DNA of 64,000 bases from Lysinibacillus irui (GCF_028877475.1 NZ_CP113527.1:3341501-3405500), one strand, 5' to 3'; numbered from the stretch's first letter, positions 17,834-28,040 are shown. Numbers and translations: made by a program. Notes: generated by a model from the sequence alone, not told the origin.

Positions 17834-19012
17834 TTAATCTACAACTATATTGTTCTTTTTTAAAGGATAATCGTAAGTTAAACATGGGATAATAGCCAAC
17901 AGCACAATGACCACTAAGGTTAACACTAGAGGGATCATCCCAAACTGATCCACCATTATCCCGCCGAATAATGGCCCAATCATCCGTCCCCCAGTCGCAG
18001 CACTATTAATTATGCCCTGATAAAACCCTTGTCGTCCTTTTGGTGCAAGTTGATTCGCAATGGTTGGCAATGCGGGGGTATAAAACATTTCGCCAAATGT
18101 TAAAACAAGCATCGCTGCACCGAACATTTTAAAATCACTTGCAAAGGCAATAATTCCAAAAGAAATGGCAATAAGCGTTACACCAAACACTAACTGACGT
18201 TTTAAATGATGCTCCCACCGTTTTACAAGAGGCGCAATAAGAGGTTGCCCCAAAACAATAAGTAGACCATTTATTGTCCAAAGTAAGCTGTATTGTTTTA
18301 ACCCCAAGCCTAAATCTTGGGTATAAGACGAAATCGTTGCACTCCATTGAGAATATGCTAGCCAACATAAAACGGAGGACGCACTAATAATTAACAAAGC
18401 ATAGAATGGTGCCTTGTTAACAATTCGTTTACTTTCACTAACGACACTCTTCGGTGCAATACTCCCTACCTCTAAACGCTTAAATGTAAATAGCGCAATG
18501 AAAAAGAATAAAATATACATCCCTAAATTTACTTTAAAAACATAGTCAAATTGATAATCTGCCACTATACCTGCAAGTGCAGGTCCTACAGCAACTCCAA
18601 CATTCTGTGCCAAATAGATGGCATTAAAGGCTTTTCGTCCGCCCTCTGGCCATGCAGCACCAGCTAATGCAAACATACTTGGAAAAACGATGCCCCCACT
18701 AAAGCCGAGTATTGTTAAAAACCACACATAATGTGGCCAACCGTGCCAAATCGTTAAACCAATTAGTGAAGCAATCGTTAACAGAATGCCAAACATTATA
18801 GCCTTATAGCCACCAATTCTATCAAATAAGTAACCTCCTAGTAGGTTACCAAGTACCCCAGCAGCAGAATTGAGCATTAAGACAAAGCCAGCCATCGCAA
18901 GCGTTTTTCCTAAATAATCATGCATATAAATGGCATTTAAAGGCCATAAAAAAGAGTTGCCTGTTGTGTTAACAAGCATTCCAATTATTAAAAACCAAAC
19001 ACGTTTTGGCAT
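17834..19012 (-). CDS. MFS transporter (YttB-like, DHA1 type)
   Basis: 392 residues with about 12 membrane helices. The loop 2-3 signature is GGYLFDRIGGYKAIMFGILL, and the motif-C-like 'LAQNVGVAVGPALAGIVAD' points to a drug:H+ antiporter-type (DHA1) exporter. The genomic position between leuS and ytqA matches that of yttB in B. subtilis. The substrate is not deducible. The start follows AGGTCATC rather than a strong Shine-Dalgarno box, and there are no co-directional neighbours in the same transcript. Confidence 0.85.
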   Translation of the reverse strand: MPKRVWFLIIGMLVNTTGNSFLWPLNAIYMHDYLGKTLAMAGFVLMLNSAAGVLGNLLGGYLFDRIGGYKAIMFGILLTIASLIGLTIWHGWPHYVWFLTILGFSGGIVFPSMFALAGAAWPEGGRKAFNAIYLAQNVGVAVGPALAGIVADYQFDYVFKVNLGMYILFFFIALFTFKRLEVGSIAPKSVVSESKRIVNKAPFYALLIISASSVLCWLAYSQWSATISSYTQDLGLGLKQYSLLWTINGLLIVLGQPLIAPLVKRWEHHLKRQLVFGVTLIAISFGIIAFASDFKMFGAAMLVLTFGEMFYTPALPTIANQLAPKGRQGFYQGIINSAATGGRMIGPLFGGIMVDQFGMIPLVLTLVVIVLLAIIPCLTYDYPLKKNNIVVD

Positions 19013-19246
19013 ATGATGACCTCCATTATTTCGCTTCTCTAAATAGCTAGTTTATGCTGAAACACTTAAAAGTACAAGGAAAATAATTTTACCCTTTTTA
19101 CAAGTCTTCCACAATATTTTACTTAGGAATGATATTCCATCTTCTCTTTTTCGTTACAATTTAAAACTTCTATGTATGATTAAGCCCTTCTCCCATGACG
19201 GAACGAAAAGCACATGATAAAATAAAGAGTTAGAGGAGTGAAATAA

Positions 19247-20203
19247 ATGACAGAAATGAATTTTCCTTTTCCTTCTGAGGGGAAAAGATACTATACATGG
19301 AATCGCTATTTACGTGATCAATTTGGTCATAAAGTGTTTAAAGTAGCGTTAGACGCAGGCTTTGATTGCCCCAATCGTGACGGCACAGTAGCCTTTGGTG
19401 GCTGTACATTTTGCAGTGCTGCTGGCTCTGGCGATTTTGCAGGCAATAAGGTCGATCCAATCGATGTCCAATTTGCCGAAATTCGAGATAAAATGCATCA
19501 AAAATGGAAAGACGGCAAATACATGGCCTACTTCCAAGCCTATACTAATACACATGCCCCATTGCCAGTTTTAAAGGAAAAGTTTGAAGCTGCTTTAGCG
19601 CAAGAAGGTGTAGTTGGTTTGTCCATTGCTACACGTCCGGACTGTTTACCAGATGATGTCGTAGAATACTTAGCTGAATTAAATGAGCGTACGTATTTAT
19701 GGATTGAGCTTGGCCTTCAAACTGTTCATGAAAAAACTGCCAATCTTATTAACCGCGCCCATGATTATGCAACCTATGTAGAAGGTGTTGAAAAATTGCG
19801 CAAACATGGGATACGTGTTTGCTCACATATTATTAACGGCCTGCCTTTAGAGGACTATGACATGATGATGGAAACCGCACGAGAAGTGGCAAAGCTAGAT
19901 GTCCAAGGTATTAAAATCCACTTACTTCACCTATTAAAAGGAACACCTATGGTAAAGCAATACGAAAAAGGGATGCTAGAATTTTTAGATCAGGATGTTT
20001 ACACAAAGCTAGTAGCTGATCAATTAGAAATTTTACCACCTGACATGGTTATTCATCGCATTACAGGCGATGGACCGATTGATTTAATGATTGGGCCAAT
20101 GTGGAGTGTCAATAAATGGGAAGTGTTGAATGGTATTGATGCCGAGCTTGAACGTCGTGGCAGTTGGCAAGGGAAGTTTTATAAGGCTGAGGTTACAAAA
20201 TGA
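19247..20203 (+). CDS. ytqA: Radical SAM protein YtqA (MnmL), tRNA wobble-uridine modification
   Basis: 318 residues, TIGR01212-type radical SAM enzyme. The cluster-binding cysteines are in CPNRDGTVAFGGCTFC (Cys41, Cys53, Cys56), an extended variant of CxxxCxxC typical of this family. Further family motifs are SIATRPDCLPDDVVEYL, ELGLQTVHEKT and 'KIHLLHLLKGT'. In B. subtilis this gene has been assigned to the conversion of cmnm5(s2)U towards mnm5(s2)U in tRNA, working with YtqB. Its stop overlaps the start of ytqB by 4 bp (ATGA), so the two are coupled. Confidence 0.9.
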   Translation: MTEMNFPFPSEGKRYYTWNRYLRDQFGHKVFKVALDAGFDCPNRDGTVAFGGCTFCSAAGSGDFAGNKVDPIDVQFAEIRDKMHQKWKDGKYMAYFQAYTNTHAPLPVLKEKFEAALAQEGVVGLSIATRPDCLPDDVVEYLAELNERTYLWIELGLQTVHEKTANLINRAHDYATYVEGVEKLRKHGIRVCSHIINGLPLEDYDMMMETAREVAKLDVQGIKIHLLHLLKGTPMVKQYEKGMLEFLDQDVYTKLVADQLEILPPDMVIHRITGDGPIDLMIGPMWSVNKWEVLNGIDAELERRGSWQGKFYKAEVTK

Positions 20204-20775
20204 AATTACAACGTGTTTTACAGTATGCCCAGTGGCTATTAAAGGATAGTATAGCAGTGGGAGATACGGTGGTTGATGCGACGGCAGGAAATGGCCATGA
20301 TACCCTCTTTTTAGCACAGCTAGTCGGAGATAAAGGACAAGTATATGCCTTTGATGTTCAAAAGGAGGCAGTGGATGCTACACTCCATCGTCTATTAGAT
20401 CACGGTTTAGAGCACCGCGCTCTTGTATTAAACAAAGGACATGAGGAAGTATCAAACTTTGTACACAAGCCAGTAGCGGCAGCCATCTTTAATCTTGGCT
20501 ATTTACCTGGTAGCAACCATGATATTATTACCCAACCAACTACTACAATACAGGCTATCGAGGATTTGCTAAAGCTTTTGAAAATTGGAGGGTTAATTGT
20601 CCTAGTCATTTATCATGGTCATCCTGGTGGAAAGGAAGAGCGAGATAGTGTTATTGACTATGTCAGTAAGCTTCCACAAAAATATGTACATGTCTTAAAA
20701 TATGAATTCCTCAATCAGCAGAATGATCCACCATTTGTTATTGCGTTAGAGAAAATAAAAGAATATCCTATTTAA
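20200..20775 (+). CDS. ytqB: tRNA mnm5(s2)U methyltransferase YtqB (MnmM), class I SAM-dependent
   Basis: 191 residues with a Rossmann-fold methyltransferase core: SAM motif I VVDATAGNGHDTLFLA (about 25-40), an acidic residue at the end of strand 2 (YAFDVQ), and the catalytic-type NLGYLPGSNHDI segment. Orthologues methylate nm5(s2)U34 to mnm5(s2)U34. The gene is fused at the transcript level to ytqA by a 4-bp overlap and ends in a strong terminator. Confidence 0.88.
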   Translation: MKLQRVLQYAQWLLKDSIAVGDTVVDATAGNGHDTLFLAQLVGDKGQVYAFDVQKEAVDATLHRLLDHGLEHRALVLNKGHEEVSNFVHKPVAAAIFNLGYLPGSNHDIITQPTTTIQAIEDLLKLLKIGGLIVLVIYHGHPGGKEERDSVIDYVSKLPQKYVHVLKYEFLNQQNDPPFVIALEKIKEYPI

Positions 20776-20795
20776 TACGATCAGGTACAAGAAAA

Positions 20796-20842
20796 AAGGC
20801 GATTAATTAGTTTAATAGAAACTAGTTAATCGCCTTCCTCTT
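20796..20842. terminator. Bidirectional terminator between ytqB and the amino-acid symporter
   Basis: About 17 bp of stem (AAGGCGATTAA... / ...TTAATCGCCTT) separates the convergent genes ytqB and the AGCS symporter. Confidence 0.85.
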
Positions 20843-20845
20843 TAA

Positions 20846-22354
20846 CTATTTATTTTTTCGTTTTTCATTATAGTCAATCCAGAAATCTGCACCTTTAATT
20901 CCTAGTTTACGAGGATCAAAGACAGGGTCTTTTCCTTCTTTTTTCTGTTTCTCATAATCTTTTAATGCAACAATTGCTGGCTTCATAATAATTAAAATGG
21001 CAAGTACGTTAATCCAAACCATGAGACCAAGGCCCACATCTCCCATTGCCCATGCTAGACCAGAAGTACGAACTGTACCATAGAATGCTGCAATTAAAAT
21101 AGCAATTTTTGCTATCCAAATAAATACCTTTTCTGTGTTACCTCTAAATAAATAAGCGACATTTGTTTCAGCAATGTAGTAGTAAGCCATAATTGTTGTA
21201 AAGGCAAAGAAGAATAACGCAATAGCTACAAATGGAGCACCAAAGCCTGGTAATGATGAATCAACCGCATATTGTGTATACGCAGCACCCGCTTCAATAC
21301 TTTTTGCAAATGTCATTTGTTCATCGCCAGCTAATCCACCATTATTAAATTCCCCAATATGGATAAATGGATCTGTTCCTTCCGCTGCCTTTTCATCTTG
21401 TACATTGTACATCCCTGTAAATAAAATCATAAATGCCGTAGCAGAACAAATTAATAAAGTATCAATGTACACAGAAGCTGCTTGAACAATCCCTTGCTTA
21501 GCTGGATGCGATACTTCGGCTGCTGCTGCAGGGTGAGCCCCTGTTCCTTGGCCAGCTTCATTGGAGTAAATTCCACGTTTAACACCCCAAGCAATGGCAG
21601 AACCAATAATACCTCCAAAAATCTCTTGAGCACCAAAGGCACTTGAGAAAATTAATGCAAATACTGAAGGTACTTCAGAGATATTCATAACAATAATGAT
21701 AATAGCCATAATGATGTATGCTAATGCCATAAACGGTACAATGATTTGAGCTGCATTTGCAATGGATTTAACGCCCCCGATAATAATTGCGCCTAATAAA
21801 ACGACAATAATAAGACCTGTGATCCAAGTATCCAAACCGAAAGCGTTTTCAACAGCACCTGCAATAGCATTTGACTGTACACCAGGCATTAAGATTAACA
21901 TCGCAATCAAAGCAGCCACTGCAAAAATAACTGCAAACCATTTTTGGCCCATTCCTTTTTCTATGTAAAAGGCCGGTCCACCACGATATTCAGTATCTTT
22001 CTCTTCTTTATAGATTTGAGCTAATGTTGACTCTACATACGCGGTTGCCGCACCAATGAAAGCAATTGCCCACATCCAAAAGACAGCACCGGGTCCTCCC
22101 ATTCCAATCGCTGTCGCAGTACCGGCAATATTACCTGTACCTACACGTCCTGATAGTGCTATCGACATGGCTTGGAAAGACGAAATTCCTTTATCCGATT
22201 TTTCCCCTTTAAACATTAAAACAAACATATCTTTAATATGCCTTACTTGTAGGAACCTTGTAATGATTGAGAAAAACAACCCAATCAATAAGATACCATA
22301 AATAAACCATGGTCCCCATAATATCCCATTTAACTTCTCCACAATTACATCCAT
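20846..22354 (-). CDS. Alanine/glycine:cation symporter (AGCS family)
   Basis: 502 residues, about 11 membrane helices. Family signatures are 'SIALSGRVGTGNIAGTATAIGMGGPGAVFWMW' near residues 65-95 and RGIYSNEAGQGTGAHPAAAAEVSHPAKQG near 262-290. These proteins import alanine or glycine with Na+ or H+. The highly charged C-terminal tail is cytoplasmic. The ATG is preceded by GGAGG. No riboswitch was seen in the 126-bp upstream region. Confidence 0.92.
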   Translation of the reverse strand: MDVIVEKLNGILWGPWFIYGILLIGLFFSIITRFLQVRHIKDMFVLMFKGEKSDKGISSFQAMSIALSGRVGTGNIAGTATAIGMGGPGAVFWMWAIAFIGAATAYVESTLAQIYKEEKDTEYRGGPAFYIEKGMGQKWFAVIFAVAALIAMLILMPGVQSNAIAGAVENAFGLDTWITGLIIVVLLGAIIIGGVKSIANAAQIIVPFMALAYIIMAIIIIVMNISEVPSVFALIFSSAFGAQEIFGGIIGSAIAWGVKRGIYSNEAGQGTGAHPAAAAEVSHPAKQGIVQAASVYIDTLLICSATAFMILFTGMYNVQDEKAAEGTDPFIHIGEFNNGGLAGDEQMTFAKSIEAGAAYTQYAVDSSLPGFGAPFVAIALFFFAFTTIMAYYYIAETNVAYLFRGNTEKVFIWIAKIAILIAAFYGTVRTSGLAWAMGDVGLGLMVWINVLAILIIMKPAIVALKDYEKQKKEGKDPVFDPRKLGIKGADFWIDYNEKRKNK

Positions 22355-22480
22355 TTTACCCCTCCAATTTAAAATACCTTACTTTAAGTCATTATAGTAT
22401 TACACTTTTCTGAAAATTACAATATTATTTTTAAGTAACAATATTTAAGTAAGTAACCTAGTAAATGGAAGGGTATAAAC

Positions 22481-23287
22481 CTATTTAATTATATAACCAA
22501 TTCTTCTTAGCGCATTATTAATAAAATCTCGAATATACATAAAAATCTCTTCACGCTCTACTTCATGAAATAAATTATGATAACAATTTTCCCATTCTTT
22601 GAACTGAAACTCTGTGAATTCTTGTTGATGAAGCCAATTACGAGTTTGTCGAGTTTCAGTAATCTTATCTTTCTCAGCAGTCATGATGAGCATCGGCATA
22701 TTCGGGAATTCACCTTTAGGTAGCAGCACTAAATTTTTCATCATTTGCTGCAGCTCCCGATACCATTTCACTGACACGACAGACATGAATGGTATATCAT
22801 CTTTCATCTCTTCTCTACCTTCAACACTTCGCGTTAATTTTTCTAAATTAATATCGTGTGTCATTTTAACATTAGCTGTTAAAGCACTTAAACTCGTTAA
22901 AGCATTCGATAATTTACCTGGTAATAGCTTTAATTGCAACCAAGGTGATGTCAAAATAATGCCAGCACATTCATATTGCTTCTTTTGCATTGTATGGAGA
23001 ATTAATGTTGCTCCAAGACCATGACCTATTAAAAAGGTTGGTAAATTATATGAAAAAGCATTTTCAATTAGATTTCTTGTATACTTATTGTACAATTTGA
23101 AGTCCTCATCATGGACACGAGCAAACCTTGCATTAATACCATGATTAGGTAAATCCCCCATGACTATGTGGAAGCCTTCCATTCTTAATTTCTCTATAAG
23201 CCATGCATACCAACGGTGATTTTCATAAGCACCATGAAGAATAGCAATCACAGCCTTTGCTTGTCCATCAGCTTCCCATTTCCACAT
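22481..23287 (-). CDS. ytpA: Alpha/beta hydrolase, YtpA-like; nucleophile Ser replaced by Gly
   Basis: 268 residues, alpha/beta-hydrolase (monoacylglycerol lipase/lysophospholipase type). The synteny with ytoA and metK matches ytpA, whose product is a phospholipase linked to bacilysocin synthesis in B. subtilis. The nucleophile elbow here reads IGHGLGATL, with Gly90 where GxSxG demands Ser. The acid Asp207 (AEKDKIT) and His237 (NCYHNLFHE) remain. Unless another residue substitutes, the protein should lack normal esterase activity. The rest of the fold, including the lid region, looks intact. Confidence 0.8.
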   Translation of the reverse strand: MWKWEADGQAKAVIAILHGAYENHRWYAWLIEKLRMEGFHIVMGDLPNHGINARFARVHDEDFKLYNKYTRNLIENAFSYNLPTFLIGHGLGATLILHTMQKKQYECAGIILTSPWLQLKLLPGKLSNALTSLSALTANVKMTHDINLEKLTRSVEGREEMKDDIPFMSVVSVKWYRELQQMMKNLVLLPKGEFPNMPMLIMTAEKDKITETRQTRNWLHQQEFTEFQFKEWENCYHNLFHEVEREEIFMYIRDFINNALRRIGYIIK

Positions 23288-23421
23288 TCACATAGTCCTC
23301 CTAAAAAATAATTACACTTTGATTATATCGAAATAAATGCCACATTTTAATTTTATATTTCCATAAAGTTGCGTATTTGATACGATAATACTACATTATA
23401 GAAAGAAAAGAGGCGATTTTC

Positions 23422-23934
23422 ATGATTTATCCATTCAAAGATAAAACGCCAAAGATCGATCCGTCTGTTTTCATTGCTGATTATGCAACCGTTACGGGCG
23501 ATGTAACAATTGGTGCTGAAACAACAATTTGGTTTAATACAGTCATTCGTGGGGATGTCTCACCAACAATTATTGGTAAACGTGTTAGCATCCAAGATCT
23601 TTGTTGCTTACATCAAAGCCCAAAATATCCACTTATTATTGAAGATGAGGTTACAGTCGGACACCAAGTCACTTTACATAGTTGTACAATTCGCAAAAAT
23701 GCTTTAATTGGTATGGGCTCCATTATATTAGACGGTGCAGAAATTGGAGAGGGTGCATTTATTGGAGCAGGAAGCCTCGTACCTCCAGGTAAGGTCATTC
23801 CTCCGAATAGTTTAGCATTAGGTCGCCCAGCCAAAGTTGTCCGTGAATTAAATGCTGAAGACAAAGAGGATATGGAACGTATCGTACGTGAATACGTAGA
23901 AAAAGGTCAATATTATAAATCCCTTCAGAAGTAA
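23422..23934 (+). CDS. ytoA: Gamma-carbonic-anhydrase-like hexapeptide-repeat protein (YtoA)
   Basis: 170 residues forming a left-handed beta-helix from hexapeptide repeats (V-T-G-D-V-T-I-G..., up to about 130), followed by a C-terminal helix. The metal ligands of the gamma-carbonic anhydrase/YrdA family are visible as His64 (CCLHQSP), His81 and His86 (VGHQVTLHSC). Family members form trimers with metal sites at subunit interfaces; carbonic anhydrase activity is not proven for all. Start with AAAGAGGCG upstream; monocistronic with a strong terminator. Confidence 0.9.
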   Translation: MIYPFKDKTPKIDPSVFIADYATVTGDVTIGAETTIWFNTVIRGDVSPTIIGKRVSIQDLCCLHQSPKYPLIIEDEVTVGHQVTLHSCTIRKNALIGMGSIILDGAEIGEGAFIGAGSLVPPGKVIPPNSLALGRPAKVVRELNAEDKEDMERIVREYVEKGQYYKSLQK

Positions 23935-23972
23935 CCAATCATACACAAAAATTCAATACTAACGAAAAAAAT

Positions 23973-24031
23973 CCCTCGCGTGGCCGTGACCATTTCTTGT
24001 TCACGAGCCAGTGCGAGGTTTTTTTGAAAAA
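23973..24031. terminator. Terminator after ytoA (convergent with metK)
   Basis: A GC-rich stem, CCTCGC..GGC / GCC..GCGAGG, followed by TTTTTTT. Confidence 0.88.
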
Positions 24032-24112
24032 ATAAAAGGGGCAACATTGCCCCCTTGCATATTAGTACACTAGAATAACGTTCTAACGACTTCATTACTT
24101 TAGTTCAATAGT

Positions 24113-25309
24113 TTACAGATGTGCTTTTTCTCGAAGTGCATCAGCTTTATCGATTTGTTCCCATGGCACATTTAAGTCAGTGCGGCCAAAATGACCATAT
24201 GCTGCAGTTTGTTTATAGATCGGACGGCGTAGATCCAGCATTTTAATTATACCTGCTGGGCGTAGATCAAATAGTTCACGAACCCATTCTACGATTTCAC
24301 TTTCTTTCACTCTGCCTGTACCAAATGTATCGACAGCAATGGAAACAGGTTGTGCAACACCAATCGCATAGGCAAGTTGTACCTCAGCGCGGTCTGCTAA
24401 TCCAGCTGCTACAATATTTTTCGCTACATAACGTGCTGCATAAGCTGCTGAACGGTCTACCTTTGTCGCATCCTTACCTGAGAATGCTCCACCACCATGA
24501 CGCGCGTAACCACCGTATGTATCAACAATGATTTTACGTCCTGTTAACCCAGCATCTCCTTTTGGTCCACCGATTACAAAACGGCCAGTTGGGTTGATGA
24601 AATATTTCGTGTTAGCATCTAATAATTCACTTGGCACAACAGGTCCAATAACAAATTCTTTTAAATCTGCTTGAATTTGATCCAGTGTTGCCTCTTCATC
24701 ATGCTGTGTTGAAATAACAATAGTATCCACACGTACTGGTACATTATTGTCATCATATTCAATCGTTACTTGAGTTTTACCATCAGGACGTAAATACGCT
24801 AATTCTCCTGATTTACGTACTTCTGTTAAACGACGTGCTAATTTGTGTGCTAAACTAATTGGTAGTGGCATTAACTCTGGTGTTTCATTACATGCGTAAC
24901 CAAACATTAGACCTTGGTCACCAGCACCAATAGCTTCAATATCAGCATCTGTCATTGAGCCTTCACGCGCTTCTAATGCTTGGTCAACACCTTGTGCAAT
25001 ATCCGGTGATTGTTCACCAATAGCCACAAGCACGGCTAAGTTTTCAGCATCAAAGCCATATTTACCGCGTGTATAGCCTATTTCGGCTACAGTATCACGA
25101 ACGATACCTTTAATATCTACATAAGTAGAAGTTGTAATTTCTCCTGCTACTAATACTAATCCTGTTGTTACAGTAGTTTCACACGCTACACGTGCATTTG
25201 GATCTTCTGCTAAAATAGCATCTAAAATGGCATCCGAGATTTGGTCACAAATTTTATCTGGATGTCCTTCTGTTACACTCTCTGATGTAAACAGTCGACG
25301 GTTTGTCAT
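24113..25309 (-). CDS. metK: S-adenosylmethionine synthetase
   Basis: 398 residues. It makes SAM from methionine and ATP. Hallmarks seen: [21 protein letters not shown] with the catalytic His at the N-terminus, [12 protein letters not shown] (methionine/ATP loop), and [19 protein letters not shown] (phosphate-binding P-loop). All are intact. The start follows AGGAGG. Expression is governed by an S-box riboswitch in the leader, which switches transcription off when SAM is abundant. Confidence 0.98.
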   Translation of the reverse strand: MTNRRLFTSESVTEGHPDKICDQISDAILDAILAEDPNARVACETTVTTGLVLVAGEITTSTYVDIKGIVRDTVAEIGYTRGKYGFDAENLAVLVAIGEQSPDIAQGVDQALEAREGSMTDADIEAIGAGDQGLMFGYACNETPELMPLPISLAHKLARRLTEVRKSGELAYLRPDGKTQVTIEYDDNNVPVRVDTIVISTQHDEEATLDQIQADLKEFVIGPVVPSELLDANTKYFINPTGRFVIGGPKGDAGLTGRKIIVDTYGGYARHGGGAFSGKDATKVDRSAAYAARYVAKNIVAAGLADRAEVQLAYAIGVAQPVSIAVDTFGTGRVKESEIVEWVRELFDLRPAGIIKMLDLRRPIYKQTAAYGHFGRTDLNVPWEQIDKADALREKAHL

Positions 25310-25500
25310 TTGGTTTTCCTCCTATTACTTTTATGAAAAGTAGTTGTGTATGAATACGGTACTCATTACCCATGTCAAGTCCGCTCCTAAGGATTGAACT
25401 CTCAAGCCGTTACTGCTGCTTTTAACACGAGGATTTCGAAAGATCCGTCATTATAATAAGGAAAGAACTACATATACTTACCTTTACATTCATTTTAAAC

Positions 25501-25544
25501 AATAAAAAAATCCTTTACTCACGTTACTTTACATGAGGAAAGGA
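25501..25544 (-). terminator. Riboswitch expression-platform terminator of metK
   Basis: An 11-bp stem (TCCTTTCCTCA / TGAGTAAAGGA) followed by TTTTTTT on the minus strand. It lies between the SAM aptamer and metK. Confidence 0.85.
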
Positions 25545-25561
25545 ATAATGACTTCGTAACC

Positions 25562-25690
25562 TTTCACTCTTATCGTTCAAGGGATGTTCCCTTGCATCAG
25601 GTTGGCACCAACGCATGTCGTGAAATGATTCATGCAGGTTGCCGGGTTTCACAGGGCCTGACCCTCCACCAGCTCGGGATAAGAGTATCC
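25562..25690 (-). promoter_or_regulatory. SAM-I (S-box) riboswitch aptamer
   Basis: The minus strand shows conserved S-box elements: CTTATCCCGAGCTGGTGGAG, GGCCCTGTGAAACCCGGCAA, TTGGTGCCAACCTG and the closing strand GATAAGAG. P1 is CTCTTATC / GATAAGAG. SAM binding sequesters the antiterminator and stops metK transcription. Confidence 0.95.
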
Positions 25691-25700
25691 GTTCAATTGT

Positions 25701-25729
25701 ATGTTACTGAAAAGGTCGAACGTTGTCAA
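25701..25729 (-). promoter_or_regulatory. Promoter of the metK S-box transcript
   Basis: TTGACA (25724-25729) and TAACAT (25701-25706) separated by 17 bp, ending ~10 bp before the riboswitch. The rest of the 25.73-26.07 kb interval shows only the pckA control region. Confidence 0.7.
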
Positions 25730-25995
25730 ATATTTTCTAATGTATTACTGTATAGAAAGGAAGGAACTGATTAAACAAAAACTTTTCATACTTGGATGAT
25801 GATGTAAATAGAAGCAAATTAATCCCTACAACATACCTAGCATCTTGTGGTAACATATGTGTGGCTCAATTTTTATGCCTAATTACAGTAGGATTGATTG
25901 GATTCTACTCGAAAAACATTATTTTTTGTCAGTTTATTGAAAAGTGATAAAAACTCTAAAATAATTTCTTAATTAGTATAGATTATTTAAGCAAT

Positions 25996-26006
25996 TGTGT
26001 TATACT
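25996..26006 (+). promoter_or_regulatory. Candidate CcpN box overlapping the pckA -10 region
   Basis: TGTGTTATACT fits the CcpN consensus TRTGHYATAYW, known to repress pckA on glycolytic carbon in B. subtilis. It overlaps the likely -10 TATACT (26001-26006). A small TCCCT/AGGGA inverted repeat follows before the ribosome site. Confidence 0.55.
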
Positions 26007-26074
26007 ATTTTTGAAATTAAGAAAAAATCCCTCTAAATCAAGGGAATACTATAAAAAAGGATGGTATTTAATCG

Positions 26075-27661
26075 ATGAATTCAGTAGAAATTGCAAACGA
26101 ACTGAAGGAATTATTAAACGGCGGTAACATTAATGTTCAACTTTCAGTACCACAATTAGCAGAAAAAGCTACATCTCGTGGTGAAGCAATGTTAACAGTA
26201 GATGGCGCAGTTCGTGCAGAAACTGGCAAATACACTGGTCGTTCACCTAAAGATAAATATACGGTAGAAGAAGAAAGCACAAAAGATCAAATTGACTGGG
26301 GTAAAGTCAACCAACCTATTTCTTCTGAAGTGTTCGATAACCTATATGTAAAAGTAATAAAATATTTAAAAGAACGTGACGAGTTATTCGTATTCAAAGG
26401 CTTTGCAGGTGCTGACAAAGATTCTCAATTAAGCATTCAAGTGATTAATGAATACGCTTGGCACAATCTTTTTGCTCATCAATTATTTATCCGTCCAACT
26501 AAAGAAGAATTAGCTTCTCATGTTGCAGACTTCACAGTTATCTCTGCTCCTAACTTTAAAGCAGATCCTGCAGTTGATGGTACATCTTCTGAAACATTCA
26601 TCATTGTATCACTTGAAAAGAAAATTATTTTAATTGGTGGTACTGAGTATGCTGGTGAAATGAAAAAATCTATTTTCGGTATCATGAACTACTTATTACC
26701 ACAACAAGGAATCCTTTCAATGCACTGTTCAGCAAACGTTGGTGAAGCTGGCGATGTGGCATTATTCTTCGGTCTATCTGGTACTGGTAAAACGACTTTA
26801 TCTGCTGACCCAGATCGTAAGCTTATCGGTGACGATGAACATGGCTGGTCTGATAATGGAGTGTTCAACATTGAGGGTGGTTGCTATGCAAAAACAATCA
26901 ACCTTTCTGCTGAAAAAGAACCAGAAATCTACAATGCAATCCGCTTCGGTTCTGTTTTAGAAAACGTAGCTGTTGACCCAGAAACTCGTATTTGTGATTA
27001 TGATGATGGTTCATTAACAGAAAACACACGTGTTGCTTATCCAATCCAATACATCGAAAATATTGTTGATCCATCTGTTGCAGGTCATCCAAAAACTATC
27101 ATCTTCTTAACAGCTGATGCGTTTGGCGTATTACCTCCAATCAGTAAATTAACAAAAGAGCAAGCAATGTACCACTTCCTAAGCGGTTTCACTTCTAAAC
27201 TTGCTGGAACTGAACGTGGTGTAACAGAACCAGAACCAGTATTCTCTACTTGCTTCGGTTCTCCATTCCTTCCACTTCCTGCAACAGTGTATGCAGAAAT
27301 GTTAGGTCAAAAGATTGACGAGCACGGCGCACAAGTATTCCTAGTAAACACTGGTTGGACTGGTGGCGAATATGGTACAGGTAGCCGTATGAAGCTTTCT
27401 TACACACGCACAATGGTACGTGCAGCAATCGATGGCAAATTAACAAATGTAGAAACAACACAAGATGCTGTCTTTGGTTTACACATTCCAACAGCAGTTG
27501 AAGGTGTACCTTCTGAAGTGTTAAACCCTCGTGAAGCTTGGGCAGATAAAGCTGCTTATGATGAAAAAGCGGCTGAACTTGCAGGTCTATTCAATGAAAA
27601 CTTTAAGAAATTCACAAACGTTTCTGAAGCTATCATTACACTTGGTGGCCCATTAAAATAA
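26075..27661 (+). CDS. pckA: Phosphoenolpyruvate carboxykinase (ATP)
   Basis: 528 residues. It catalyses oxaloacetate + ATP to PEP + CO2 + ADP, the first committed step of gluconeogenesis. Seen: the substrate-binding RSPKDKY segment, kinase-1a P-loop GLSGTGKT at residues 233-240, kinase-2 motif '[24 protein letters not shown]' and the Arg/adenine loop TRVAYPI. All catalytic motifs look intact. Start after AAAAAAGGATGG. It is divergent from metK, as in B. subtilis, and monocistronic. Confidence 0.98.
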   Translation: MNSVEIANELKELLNGGNINVQLSVPQLAEKATSRGEAMLTVDGAVRAETGKYTGRSPKDKYTVEEESTKDQIDWGKVNQPISSEVFDNLYVKVIKYLKERDELFVFKGFAGADKDSQLSIQVINEYAWHNLFAHQLFIRPTKEELASHVADFTVISAPNFKADPAVDGTSSETFIIVSLEKKIILIGGTEYAGEMKKSIFGIMNYLLPQQGILSMHCSANVGEAGDVALFFGLSGTGKTTLSADPDRKLIGDDEHGWSDNGVFNIEGGCYAKTINLSAEKEPEIYNAIRFGSVLENVAVDPETRICDYDDGSLTENTRVAYPIQYIENIVDPSVAGHPKTIIFLTADAFGVLPPISKLTKEQAMYHFLSGFTSKLAGTERGVTEPEPVFSTCFGSPFLPLPATVYAEMLGQKIDEHGAQVFLVNTGWTGGEYGTGSRMKLSYTRTMVRAAIDGKLTNVETTQDAVFGLHIPTAVEGVPSEVLNPREAWADKAAYDEKAAELAGLFNENFKKFTNVSEAIITLGGPLK

Positions 27662-27677
27662 ACTATATACAGAACAA

Positions 27678-27712
27678 AGGGAACGATTTCACTCGTTCTC
27701 TTTTTCTTTTTT
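27678..27712 (+). terminator. pckA terminator
   Basis: GGGAACGA / TCGTTCTC stem followed by TTTTTCTTTTTT, 17 bp after the stop. Confidence 0.85.
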
Positions 27713-27947
27713 CTTAATGATAATATAGGGAGTTACGTATGATTATTTTTAAGTTAACTACAATTGCATGATTACTAGTGTTAACTTGGAAAAAGGCATA
27801 ACCTGATAAAAGTAATTTTGGTCAATTTCAGTTTTATTGACTCCTTTTTTCATTTCATACCTGTTATAGAATATCTGTACCCGAATAAAGGTAGAAAAAA
27901 TCGATATTTAAAGTTTTTTAGCAAAATAAAACAATAAATAGAGTTTG

Positions 27948-27990
27948 AGCCCATCCTCTCTATAAATTAGATAGGATGGGCTTATTGTTT
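27948..27990. other. Perfect intergenic hairpin in the pckA-ytmA gap
   Basis: AGCCCATCCT / AGGATGGGCT, a 10-bp perfect stem with a ~15-base loop and only a weak T tract. It could be a weak terminator or part of the adjoining repeat-like element. The remainder of 27.71-28.04 kb shows nothing I can call. Confidence 0.4.
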
Positions 27991-28040
27991 GTTCCTGTTA
28001 GAAAGAAGGACAAAGAAAAATACCTTTGCAGTATGATTGA

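Noticed and set aside
22355..22480. Glycine or other riboswitch upstream of the alanine/glycine symporter
   Set aside because: The gap is AT-rich with no conserved aptamer elements or terminator.
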